Origin: Astragalus membranaceus
Lineage: Eukaryota > Streptophyta > Magnoliopsida > Fabales > Fabaceae
Direction of reading: 5' to 3'
NCBI GenBank assembly: GCA_039519185.1
Contig: CM076854.1
Span: 152,736,736 to 152,800,735, forward strand
Length of the DNA stretch: 64,000 nt
Shown here: positions 42,758-52,477 of the stretch, piece after piece
Position numbering within the stretch: the first letter of the stretch is position 1
Layout: every line of letters begins with the position of its first letter
Translations under genes and position numbers: made by a program
Notes under the pieces: model-generated
What the model saw: only the letters and a program-made list of their open reading frames with translations
Told to the model about the DNA's origin: nothing
Databases searched by the model: none

Positions 42758-42925
42758 AATACATATAAAGTGACTTAAAATTGGACTTTAATTCTTCTTT
42801 TCATATTTTCTTCCCTTCTGCAAAATAAAGAGCAAATTATATCAATAATTTATATAACTAGTAATAATTGCACAAAAAATGATCTAAAAGTGTTTCTAAA
42901 AAATGTATTTAACTGGAGTTTATCA
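41450..42925 (-). repeat. 3' LTR of the non-autonomous element
   Basis: 1476 bp. On the minus strand it starts TGATAAACTCC and ends TTTTTTAACGCAACA. It contains a (CA)n(TA)n microsatellite at about 42709-42757 and a 21-bp stretch (near 42293-42313) that the other LTR lacks. The U5-like part has TCCCTGTGGATACGATA. Confidence 0.9.
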
Positions 42926-42960
42926 ACTCCCCCACACTTAACTTTTGCTTGTCCTCAAGC
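42926..42960 (-). promoter_or_regulatory. Polypurine tract and upstream hairpin of the non-autonomous element
   Basis: On the minus strand the order is GCTTGAGGACAAGC (42960-42947, self-complementary GCTTG/CAAGC around AGGA), 21 nt ending AAGTGTGGGGGAGT, then the LTR. The polypurine part GTGTGGGGGAG primes plus-strand DNA. The hairpin and its spacing are identical to those of the Athila-like element at 57301-57335. Confidence 0.75.
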
Positions 42961-44515
42961 AAATTTCCTGGCTCAATAAAATTTTCGAATGAATAATAGA
43001 GACAGCCAAATGAGGGACCCAAAATTGGAAGTAACAATGACAGACAATAGACATTATAGCACATATGAGGTGTCAAAAGGTTGCCCAATTAGAGGCTCAA
43101 GTCCCTGAAGAATATATTTCTGTGAACAAAGGCACTCGCTCACAATCTCTCTAAGTGTTTAGGGACTAGGGAAATATACACTCAAGTTTCCACAAAATGC
43201 ACATTACCATAATCTTGTAATTTGACCAAATCTCCACTAAATAGTTCACATGCATGCAAAAGATTGGGTGTTAAGGGTTGTAATGGGGCTAGGGTGAATT
43301 CATGTAGGGTAGGAAATAAGAAAGAAGGGATAATTAAAGGGCTAAAAACAGGAAATGAATAGTAACATTTGAAATCAAATATGGAGCTCCTATCTATTTT
43401 ACAATTTTTGCCCAAACTCCAAATTAATTCTATTTCCTTCTTCACTCTTTTTCTATTGAGTAGATCTTTTTGATTTGCCTTTTTTCTTGAGTAGGCCCTT
43501 TCATTTTTTATTTTTTTTTTGGATTTGCCCTTTGGCTCTTTCATTCTTTTGATGTGAATTTTCCTCCTTGTTGCTTTTCATTTTTTTTTGGAGGAAAAGG
43601 TAAGTACATGATTCACTCTCTTTTTTTTCTGACAAGATAGACAACTAAAGAATAGGACAAAATTTCAGTCCTAACAAAATAGACAACTAAAAATATAGGA
43701 CGAAATTGTAATTTTCAATAGTTGCTCCACATTTAATTCCAAATGGTTACCACAAGCAAAAAAAAAAAGAGAAAAATTATATCTGGGTACCAAAGAAAAA
43801 AAATATAACAATTAAGCTCAAAGGGGGCAACTAAGGAATAAATTCAACAAACAATTCTGAGGTCAGAAAAATACCTAAATTACCCAAACCTTTTTACATG
43901 ATGCAAATCAATTTTCGCCTTGAAATGGTCAAAAGACAAATTCTAGAATGTAGCAAATTGGGAAACACACTCATAGAAAGAAAAGGGGTAAAAGTTTATG
44001 ATTTAATATCAATCCCCTTATGAAGGCTCAAATCTCACCTTTAGAAGCTAGTTCACAAAAAGTACTCAACAGGGACAAATGCTAATTATCAGCTTCCTAA
44101 GGACATCCTCACAGTTACAATTAAGCACAAGTCTGTCAAGTAAATTAATTATGGGATCCCCTAAAGGCAAAATCTCTATTTTTTTTTTCAACTTGAAGCA
44201 TAAGTCGCTAAATAAGCCAGAAAAAATGCTATCAACATATACAGTGGGTATGTGCATTAATAGAGATGAATTGACAAAGTTAAACTCTCCTCCCCCACAC
44301 TAGCATAAAGCATGGTCCTCAATGCAAAATATCAAACTGGCACAAAAATAAATAAATGAGAGAGTAAGAGTGACTTCCCTGAGAGAGCTTGTAGTCCGAG
44401 CTTATTCCTAAAAATAAAATGAAACAAATTAAAAGTAAAAATAACTGAAAATAAAACACAGGTTGCCTCCTGCGAAGCGCTTGTTTAACGTCGTGAGCCT
44501 GACGATAGTTAGTGC

Positions 44516-45547
44516 TTAATCAGGTGGCTCTCCAAGAGCAAATTTAACATCTAACGCAGTACACCTTCTTAGCTTTCTAACAATGTGGTTCACATTATTC
44601 TTTCTTTTTCCACGTGGTGGATGAACTTCAAAGGATGGTGAAATTTTTATTTTATCTCCATCCACCATTATGCTGGGATCCTGCAAAATAAGACTTTTTT
44701 CCAAAAGGTCCTGCATCTTTAATTCACTAAATATGTTAGTTTCAACCACATCATCAAAATAAGGAGAAGTTAAAGAAGAGAAAATTTCATTGGAATTTAA
44801 AGCTTTAATAACATCATCTTCTTTACCACTCCTCAAAGTTACCTTTCCCCGATGAACCTCAATCACAGCATCACCAATGGTTAAAACAATTTGCCCAAAA
44901 ATTTGGGCTTTCTCCTCTTTCTTCAAATCAAGAACCAATAGATCTTTCTCATTCTCCTCACAACCGCTCTCATTAATAGGATCTTTTGTTTCAATATGAC
45001 TCCCTTCAGTAGGAGCTACTATTTTGATTTGACTCCCTTTAGTAAGAGTCTCCTCATCTTTCTTGAGAGCTTCTTCCTCCAAATTACATTCCATGGAGAC
45101 AACTTCATCTCTCGTAGGAATACTTTCTTTGTATTGCTCAGCTTCTTTATTTTGGGTCGACTTAGTTTGTGAATGAGTTTCTTGGGCCTCTTGAGATAAC
45201 AAAGCAATGAGACTTGAGATTTGACCATTCAGGCTTCCAAATTCGTTGTTCATGGCTCTAATTTGGCTCTCCAAGCTTTCAAAACTTTCATGTGTCTGCT
45301 GCATAAATTTGGCCAAGACCTCATTGACATCCGACTTTTCCTCCTCTTGCCTTTGCACTTGTAGTGACTCATAATTATCCCAGTGGGAGGAATAAGGAGG
45401 TGGCTCATAGTCATCCCAATAGTCTGAATAAGGTTCATAAGGAGGAGGAGAAATTTGAATCTGGCATTGAGACATATACCAATATGACTTCTCTAAATTT
45501 GTTTGTGCCTCTGCCTCTCTAATGTAATCTCCAATTGTCTTAACCAT
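44516..45547 (-). CDS. Gag-derived ORF of the non-autonomous element
   Basis: 343 codons, intact, ATG at 45547, about 180 nt after the primer site. The protein is acidic and hydrophilic. A Tyr/Pro-rich head (residues about 25-65: PPYEPYSDYWDDYEPPPY) precedes a helical stretch KFMQQTHESFESLESQIRAM, which resembles the C-terminal gag helix of Athila elements (compare SFISETRTARQAHDISIKNLENQ in the element at 50178). A Lys/Glu-rich middle follows. Near residue 230 GDAVIEVHRGKVTLRSGKED resembles the stretch after the protease core (LIDVQRGELTMRVND in the other element). The protease active site is absent. It may have a packaging role for the RNA, which is inference. Confidence 0.65.
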   Translation of the reverse strand: MVKTIGDYIREAEAQTNLEKSYWYMSQCQIQISPPPYEPYSDYWDDYEPPPYSSHWDNYESLQVQRQEEEKSDVNEVLAKFMQQTHESFESLESQIRAMNNEFGSLNGQISSLIALLSQEAQETHSQTKSTQNKEAEQYKESIPTRDEVVSMECNLEEEALKKDEETLTKGSQIKIVAPTEGSHIETKDPINESGCEENEKDLLVLDLKKEEKAQIFGQIVLTIGDAVIEVHRGKVTLRSGKEDDVIKALNSNEIFSSLTSPYFDDVVETNIFSELKMQDLLEKSLILQDPSIMVDGDKIKISPSFEVHPPRGKRKNNVNHIVRKLRRCTALDVKFALGEPPD

Positions 45548-45722
45548 GATTTAAACTTTTATCTGCAAAAAAGGTGAACTGCAGCGGTCTCTTGGGAAAG
45601 TATTAGCACCTTTTTATATATGTATATTTTTTGATAAGATAAAAAAAACAAAATTTAAAATTAAAGCAAAAAAAATGTCTAAAGCAATAAAAATCTCTTT
45701 CGTTTAACATTGCTAAATTAAT

Positions 45723-45745
45723 CCCCGGCAACGGCGCCAAAAACT
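45723..45745 (-). promoter_or_regulatory. Primer binding site, tRNA-Asp type
   Basis: On the minus strand the LTR end (...GCAACA) is followed by AGTTTT and TGGCGCCGTTGCCGGGGA. The latter is the plant gypsy primer site complementary to the 3' end of tRNA-Asp, used by Athila-type elements. Confidence 0.85.
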
Positions 45746-46987
45746 TGTTGCGTTAAAAACACACTTAGAGCAAGTGTACTCTTTCGCAAAAGTAGTATAA
45801 AAGATTATCGTATCCACAGGGACTAATTAATTACAAGTACCAAACTAGTCGAGATTATTTATTGTTAGACGAACCAATAGTTCGATGATTATAGAAACAA
45901 AATAGAAATAACTAAATAACTAGAATTAAAATACTAGATTTAATAAATGGGGAGAGGTCTAGGGTCACGGTTTCACTTGCAAGCTTTGATTCCCCTATGT
46001 CTAATTCCTACTTGAATTCCTTTATTTTATTTAATTACCAATCCCTTTACTAAAACTATTAATCCGTTTGGTCATTCGCGATTAATATTCTTTTTCCTAA
46101 ACTAACCCTTGTTTGGTCATGCAAGAATTTAAATTTAAGAAAAGCATAAAGAGCAAAAAGGTTGAATGATTGGAAGACTAAATTATGGTTTGGTCATGCC
46201 CTAATTATAGCCCCAATTATCCTATAGGTCCACCAACTAATTGCAGTACGGTCGCTGATCAACTAATTGATTATAAACATGCAAATGGTAGCTAATCCTA
46301 ATCATGTGATAAAAACAATAGGACAATATTAATTAAAATAAAAACATGAATTCAAACCAGAAATTAGAACATAAAAAGGTCTCTAAACATGCAAGATCCA
46401 CCTAAGACCCTAGAAGAGGATTTAGCTATCCAAAATCATAAAGAACAATAAAATAGAAATTAGAGTCATGGATTACAGAGATAAAAATAACCCGGAAATT
46501 AGAGAAATTATTATTATTCTGGGTCTCCAGTCTCCTTTTTCTGCTCCAAAGCTCTATCACAGTGTCAAGAACGGGTACCAAAAACCCACTTTTGGTGCGC
46601 GGCTATTGTTGCTGCGTTACTTTCTTGCGTTCAGGCTCCTCTCTGGTGTCTGCGGCACCTTTTTTTATATTGTGCGGCTACTGTTTCTTTTTATTCTTTT
46701 AATTGATGATGTGTTCCTCCCTTCTTATTCACGTTCCAGCCTTCTTTTTATATTAGAAGCATAGGGTTTTCAATGCAAACCTTCAATATGGGCTCAACCT
46801 TCAATATGGGCTCCCTTACTAATTCCTTATGGTCCAACACTCCAATTCCACATGGGCTGACTTTATCTTTCATTCTTATGTGGGTTTCTTGCTCCAATTG
46901 GCCATGGGCCAATGTATTAGTGCTAACACTTGCAATTGGGCCTTATGCCTTTTTTTCTTTCCATTCTCTTTGCTTTTATTTGCCAAG

Positions 46988-47057
<70 letters not shown>

Positions 47058-47221
47058 CATATAAAGTGACTTAAAATTGGACTTTAATTCTTCTTTTCAT
47101 ATTTTCTTCCCTTCTGCAAAATAAAGAGCAAATTATATCAATAATTTATATAACTAGTAATAATTGCACAAAAAATGATCCAAAAGTGTTTCTAAAAAAT
47201 GTATTTAACTGGAGTTTATCA
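45746..47221 (-). repeat. 5' LTR of the non-autonomous element
   Basis: 1476 bp, nearly identical to the 3' LTR. It is equal in length by chance, since insertions of 4, 7 and several TA units balance the 21-bp loss. It carries the promoter for minus-strand transcription; no unambiguous TATA box was chosen. Confidence 0.9.
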
Positions 47222-49540
47222 TTATTTTAGTCTATTGTTATTGATTCAAAAATAATAAAAAGGAAGCCGAATGGTCAAAACATTTGGTTATATAATACAG
47301 TTTCTACAAATATGAGCCAAAAATTAAACAGCAAAAATAGTACAAATAATACAAAAAATTAACAAAATACAAAACTTCAAAAAAATAATAAAGAAGGAAA
47401 AGAGGGGGCAGGTTTGCCCTAGCTAGGGTTTCTCCTTGGCTGCCATTTGATTCTTTGTCCTTCCTTTGACTGTCCTTCCCCATGACCAGCTATTGTCCTT
47501 TTGGTGATTCAAAAGATGTTGTCCTTGCACCCGAAAATTGCCTGCCAGCTGCTGCCTGTCCTTGGATCCATCACCTACGAATCTGTCCATAAATACCAAG
47601 CACACACAGTCACATAGGGGGAGGAAATACACAGATACAACAGAGGCACCGAAATACACACGAATACAGTGACACAAAACACACACACACTCACAGATTC
47701 AGTAAAATGGAAAATAGAAGAAAAAGAAAGCCAAAATAAAGAAATTGCAGGGGAGAGGGGTGAGGAGAAATCGACTTGAGAAAAAGAAGAGAGAGAGATA
47801 CCTCAGACCAACCACCACACACAACAACCAACAGCCACCGCCGTCGCCACCGTCACCAAGGTCAGAACCTTCGGCAAGCGCCCCCACCGCGGCCAGACTT
47901 CATTCTCTCCCCTCAACCTTCGGTTTCTCTCCCAAACACTCACCGTGAGCCACCCCCTTTCGTCCTTCTCCACACCGTCTAGACTCCAACCCCCACAACA
48001 ACCCACAACAACCTTTCGCTCTCCTCTCAGCCACCGCAAGCCACAACCACCACTCAACCACCAAACAGTGGCCACCCTAACCCCATACCACCGTCAACAA
48101 CATCTCTCAACCACCGCGACCTCCCCCTCACTTCCCAAACGATCACCATCGCGAACCCCCTGGCGTCGTCTTCCCCAAACGGTCGCCGTCGCAAAACCGA
48201 ACGCCACCGCTGTGGAACACCCCATCACCGTAGCAACACCACGCTTTCCTCTCTCCCTTAACTCCGTTCCTCCACAACGTCGCCGGAGCCCACCAAGGCC
48301 TCCCTCCGGCATCGTCTCCCCCATCGCCTCCATCACCCTCACCTCTCTCATTTTCCTCCAACCGTAGCACCGCCCTTCTCCATCGCCGAACCAACGCTTC
48401 AAGAAAGAAACAGAATCGATTTGGTGAGGAGAGCAGAGAGAGAGAAAGCAGATTAGGGTTGTTGTGAGTAGAGGGGGTGGTGCGATTTGGTGAAGAGAGT
48501 GGAGAGGCGCGCTGAGAGTTTGAAGAGAGAAAGAAATCGGAGATTAGCTTGAAGAGGAGAGAAACGGCGTTGAGAGAAAGAGATCGAAATCAGGGTTGTA
48601 AGGGGGAGGGAAGTCACGGCGCTGAGGGGGAGAGGATTAGGATTAGGGTTTTGATTTGTTTGAGTTCGTTTTATACGGCCCAGTTTTATTAATTTTTTTA
48701 TTAAATCTGATTTCTAATTCCACCCCCTGCGTTTCATTATCACAGGCCCCCATGCAAGCCCATCTTTCTAAGCGCAGCCCAGTCTATAAAAACCAGCTGG
48801 GCTCACTGTTTACACCCCCTTTTTAAAATACAACATCCGTTGCTATTCACACCTCTTTTTGATAGTACAACACCCCTGTTAATTATATTTCTTTTATTAC
48901 AATTCATTTTGTTTTTTTTTATTATTATATCGTAATGCTTTCAAACTAATATTTTTCTTCCAAACAATCCAACTCACAAAAAAATGAGTTATTGTTGATG
49001 GTCACTCCGAGTTCCGCTTGTTTGACCGTTAATAACAACTTTTGTTTTCAAACAGACCATGAGTGACGACCACTCTGAGTTTTACTTGTTTGGTCATTAC
49101 GAATGTCCATCCCAATTTCAAAATACTTAAAAAACACCAACACACAAACTTTTTCTACCAAGAACTACGTGTGATTTGATTCTCTACCAGGAGATACGTA
49201 GGAGGAGAGGGCGGCCGACCTCTGTCAATTGCACTAATAAAAAACTTTTTTTTCCCTTTAAATTCATTTCTCTCATTTTTCTCAAAAAACATAAAAATAA
49301 CTAACCGTTTATCGAGTCTTTTTTTTCTTATTATTATTAGGGTAAAAACATTATTTTTGAATTAATAAATGTTTACACATTTGGTTAAAAGGTAACCTTC
49401 CTTAGGAAGGATGTCGTAGGGTGCTAATACCTTCCCTACGCATAAACGACTCCCGAGCCTAAACCTGGTCCGCAAACCCCCTTGTCATTCTAAAAGGTTT
49501 TTCCACTATTTTCTCCTAAAAATAAATATTGGTGGCGGCT

Positions 49541-50177
49541 TCATTGTAAACTTCGAAGAATTCCTCCTCCGGATTTTTCGGTCGCTACACCTTGTCTTAA
49601 ACCTTTGTGAACTATGAATTCCTCCGTGGGACTCCCGTTAACCAAGACTGACATAGAGCTGGTCGAAACACAAGCTTGCATCCACCCTATCCACTTCTCA
49701 TCAAAACCCATCATCTTCAACATATATATCAAGAAACTCCAAGAGATTGAGTCGTATGCCTTCTCAAAATCGACTTTGAACAACTTCATTAACTACTAAT
49801 ACACCATCCAAAATCTGCCTACCAGAGATAAAGGCTGACTGACACAGAGAAATGATTTTTGCTATCACCTTCTTCAATCTAGAAGCCAAGACCTTAGAAA
49901 GAATCTTATAAAGACACCCAATCAAGCAAATCGGCCTATACTCCTTTAGACTTTGGGGATTGATATTTTTTGGGACCAAAGTCAAAAAAGAAGCTGTGAT
50001 GGCTTTGGGAAGGATTCCGGTAACCTCGAACTCCTGCAAGTATCCCACAATATCACATTTAACCACATCCCAACATTCTTTTATGAATTTAATATTGAAT
50101 CCATCCGGGCCCGAACATTTATTATCATCACAACTCCATACTTCTTCTTTTATTTCCTCTTCAATAAACGGAGCTAT
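49541..50177 (-). pseudogene. LINE ORF2, RT fingers and palm
   Basis: From 50177 downward: APFIEEEIKEEVW, CSGPDGFNIKFIKECW, then GILPKAITASFLTLVPK and LKEYRPICLIGCLYKILSKV, the start of a LINE reverse transcriptase. A deletion with frameshift at about 49790-49800 is followed by FKVDFEKAYDSISW, which holds the first RT catalytic Asp, and HKGLRQG. LINE sequence ends at 49590; the last codons down to 49541 belong to the Tat LTR. Confidence 0.9.
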
Positions 50178-50354
50178 TGATAACTCTATTTTATATAGAG
50201 TTATTCATACAATTAAACTTGAGTTATTGCTTATTTTCAAGAACATTTATATATATTTATAGCTTATTTATCAAGGAATAACATTCTAAATATTCAAATG
50301 GATAAAGGGCAATGATCTAAGCAAAATGCACAAATCTTGTTAGGTTTGATGTTT
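50178..50354 (+). repeat. Truncated 5' LTR of the Athila-like element
   Basis: TGATAACTC to GGTTTGATGTTT matches the start of the 3' LTR with one mismatch that I can see (TAAGC against TAGGC). The break lies at a TTTGATG/GATGCTTGATG short repeat, suggesting microhomology at the deletion junction. Confidence 0.85.
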
Positions 50355-50359
50355 GATGC

Positions 50360-51503
50360 TTGATGGAAACTTTTTACAATGGTCTAGAACCACAAACCAG
50401 AGTGATGCTTGATGCATCAGCTGGTGGTGTTCTTTTGAATATGTCTTATAATGAAGCATGTGATCTTATTGACAAAATTGCTACAAATGGTTCAAGTTGG
50501 CCTACTGAGAGGGTAAGTGCTCAAAAGAGAACCCCTGGAGTACATGAGATTAATGATATATCAGCCCTGTCTGCTCAAGTAGCCACTTTAACCAATCTGA
50601 TCAAACAGTGCACTAGTGCACCTACATCTAGTGTAGCAACACCTAAAGAAAACACTGCAGCAGCTATAGAACAAGCCCCTCCAGGAACTACAAGTTGTGT
50701 GTATTGTGGAGGAGGCCATCTATATGAAGAATGTCCTAGCAACCCTGTCTCTGTCAATTATGTAGGTTACAATAAAAATAACAACCCTTACTCTAATACC
50801 TACAATCCAGGATGGAAGAACCACCCAAATTTTAGGTGGAACAATTCTAATGCACCTGCACAAAGTGCACCTACACCAAATACTCCTCCTGGATTCCTAC
50901 CTCAAAGCCAACAAAGATCATACCCATCTGCCAGTGCCAATTCTCTAGAAGAATTGCTAAGATCATTCATTAGTGAAACTAGAACTGCTAGGCAAGCTCA
51001 TGATATATCAATTAAGAACTTAGAGAACCAAGTAGGGCAATTAGCAACTGCTTTGCAGCAAAGACCAGCAGGTACTTTGCCATCAAACACAGAAGCTTCA
51101 CCCTCACAAAGGCAAGGTAAGGAACAGGTCAAAGCCATATCTTTGAGAAGTGGCAAGGATCTAACAGAACCATATGAGCTTGAAGGTACAGAGAAGGGAG
51201 AAAAAAATAAAAATGAAAAAAATTCTCAAGATGCAGAAACACCTGGTGTTCCTACATCTCCTACTCCAAGGTTAGTACCGGAATACCCTCCTCCTCCTTT
51301 TTCCTCAAAGATTGAAAAAAATACATGAGGAGAAGCAATTCAGTAAATTTTTAGATGTTTTAAAACAATTGCATATCAATGTTCCCTTGATAGAGGCACT
51401 TCAACAAATGCAAAACTATGCCAAATTCATGAAAGATGTGCTTTCTAAAAGGAAAAGATTAGGGGAATTGAAACTGTTGTTATGTCAAAAGAATGTAGTC
51501 TGA
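50360..51503 (+). pseudogene. Athila-like gag, C-terminal half
   Basis: The frame begins at the deletion junction with FYNGLEPQTRVMLDASAGG and NMSYNEACDLIDKIA, the second half of an Athila-type gag capsid. It carries a zinc knuckle CVYCGGGHLYEEC and a helical SFISETRTARQAHDISIKNL. A frameshift in an A run near 51316-51322 moves the reading to another frame (EEKQFSKFLDVLKQLHINVP), and another near 51470 moves it back. It lacks the N-terminal gag and any native start. Confidence 0.85.
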
Positions 51504-52477
51504 TTTTACAAAACAAAATTCCAAGGAAGCTAAAGGATCCAGGTAGCTTTACAATCCCTTTTTCAATAGGTAAGTACTATACAGGAAGAGCATTATGTGA
51601 TTTAGGTGCAAACATCAATTTGATGCCTAAATCTATCTTCACAAAGCTAGGGATTGGAAATGCTAAACCTACCACATTGACACTATCTTTGGCAGATAGA
51701 TCAATAGCATATCCAGAAGGAATTATTGAGGATATATTGGTACAAGTTGACAAATTTGTGTTTCCTGCAGATTTTGTTATACTTGATTTCATTGCAGATG
51801 AAGAAGTGCCAGTCATACTTGGAAGACCATTCTTGGCAACAGGGAAAACACTGATAGATGTGCAAAGAGGAGAGCTAACCATGAGAGTGAATGATCAAGA
51901 AGTAAAATTCAATGTCTTGAATGCTTTGAAGTATCCTGCAGAGGAGAGTGAAGAGTGTTCATCAATCTCACTTGATCATTTGGTAGAGAAGCAGTTCCAC
52001 AAGCAGTATGATCACCTTGCCAATGCACTAGCACCTGATGTTTCTGCATTGCCTGCTGAGGAATTTATTGAAGAAAGCACATTGCCCAAGGAACAAGCTA
52101 CACCTAAGGTATGGGCTAGAATTTATGAATCTCTTAATTTAGAAGATCCCAACCTTAAAGAAAATGTACCTTCTGTTGAACAATCTCCTAAGCTAGAATT
52201 GAAAGAACTACCTAAACATTTAAAATATGTTTTTCTAGGTGAGAATAAAACTCTTCCTGTAATCATAGCTTCTGATCTATCTTTAGAACAAGAGCTTGAT
52301 TTAATTAACACCTTGAGAAAACATAGAAAAGCTATAGGTTGGCAGATGTCTGACATTAAAGGGATTAGCCCCTCAACATGCATGCATGGGATAATTTTAG
52401 AAGAAAATTCTAAAAATAGCATAGAAGGGCAAAGAAGATTAAATCCAATAATGAAAGAGGTTGTTAAGAAGGAATAA
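51482..52477 (+). pseudogene. Athila-like aspartic protease and linker
   Basis: Contains the Athila protease pattern: GSFTIPFSIGKYYTGRALCD with DLGANINLMP (catalytic Asp), then VILDFIADEEVPVILGRPFL and TGKTLIDVQRGEL. A long linker follows, ending in the RT entry region WQMSDIKGISPSTCMHGI. A one-base deletion near 52468 puts the rest of RT in a different frame. The frame's start at 51482 is only the first ATG after the upstream shift. Confidence 0.85.

Larger units (their letters stand above)
41450..47221 (-). mobile_element. Non-autonomous Athila-type LTR retrotransposon, young
   Basis: A complete 5772-bp element with perfect 5-bp duplications TTATT at 41445-41449 and 47222-47226. Two LTRs of 1476 bp each differ by only about eight substitutions plus several indels by eye. 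Minus orientation is set by the primer site at 45723-45745 and the polypurine tract at 42926-42940. The interior (2.8 kb) has a single 343-codon ORF and no RT, RNase H or integrase, so it must depend on another element for mobility. Confidence 0.9.
41299..49589 (+). repeat. 3' LTR of the Tat/Ogre-like element, interrupted by another element
   Basis: The LTR starts TGTCATACCCTAATTTTG at 41299 and ends TTCGGTCGCTACA at 49589, where LINE coding sequence resumes at CCTTGTC. Its right part has GTCGTAGGGTGCTAATACC and CTACGCATAAACGACTCCCG, which I recognise as Tat/Ogre LTR-type sequence. Without the 5.8-kb insertion (41450-47226) it is about 2.5 kb. The stretch 47400-48660 is pyrimidine/CCACC-rich on one strand and purine-rich at its right end. 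It keeps several meaningless frames open. Confidence 0.75.

Noticed and set aside
42170..42758. Frames encoding Leu/Phe-rich short peptides (repeated at 46468-47074)
   Set aside because: They lie in the two LTRs of the non-autonomous element, antisense to it, and differ by indels between LTRs, so they are not maintained.
47423..48402. Open frames of 60-140 codons (Pro/Thr/His-rich or Gly/Arg/Val-rich)
   Set aside because: They lie in a biased part of a Tat/Ogre LTR, overlap each other on both strands and show no domain.
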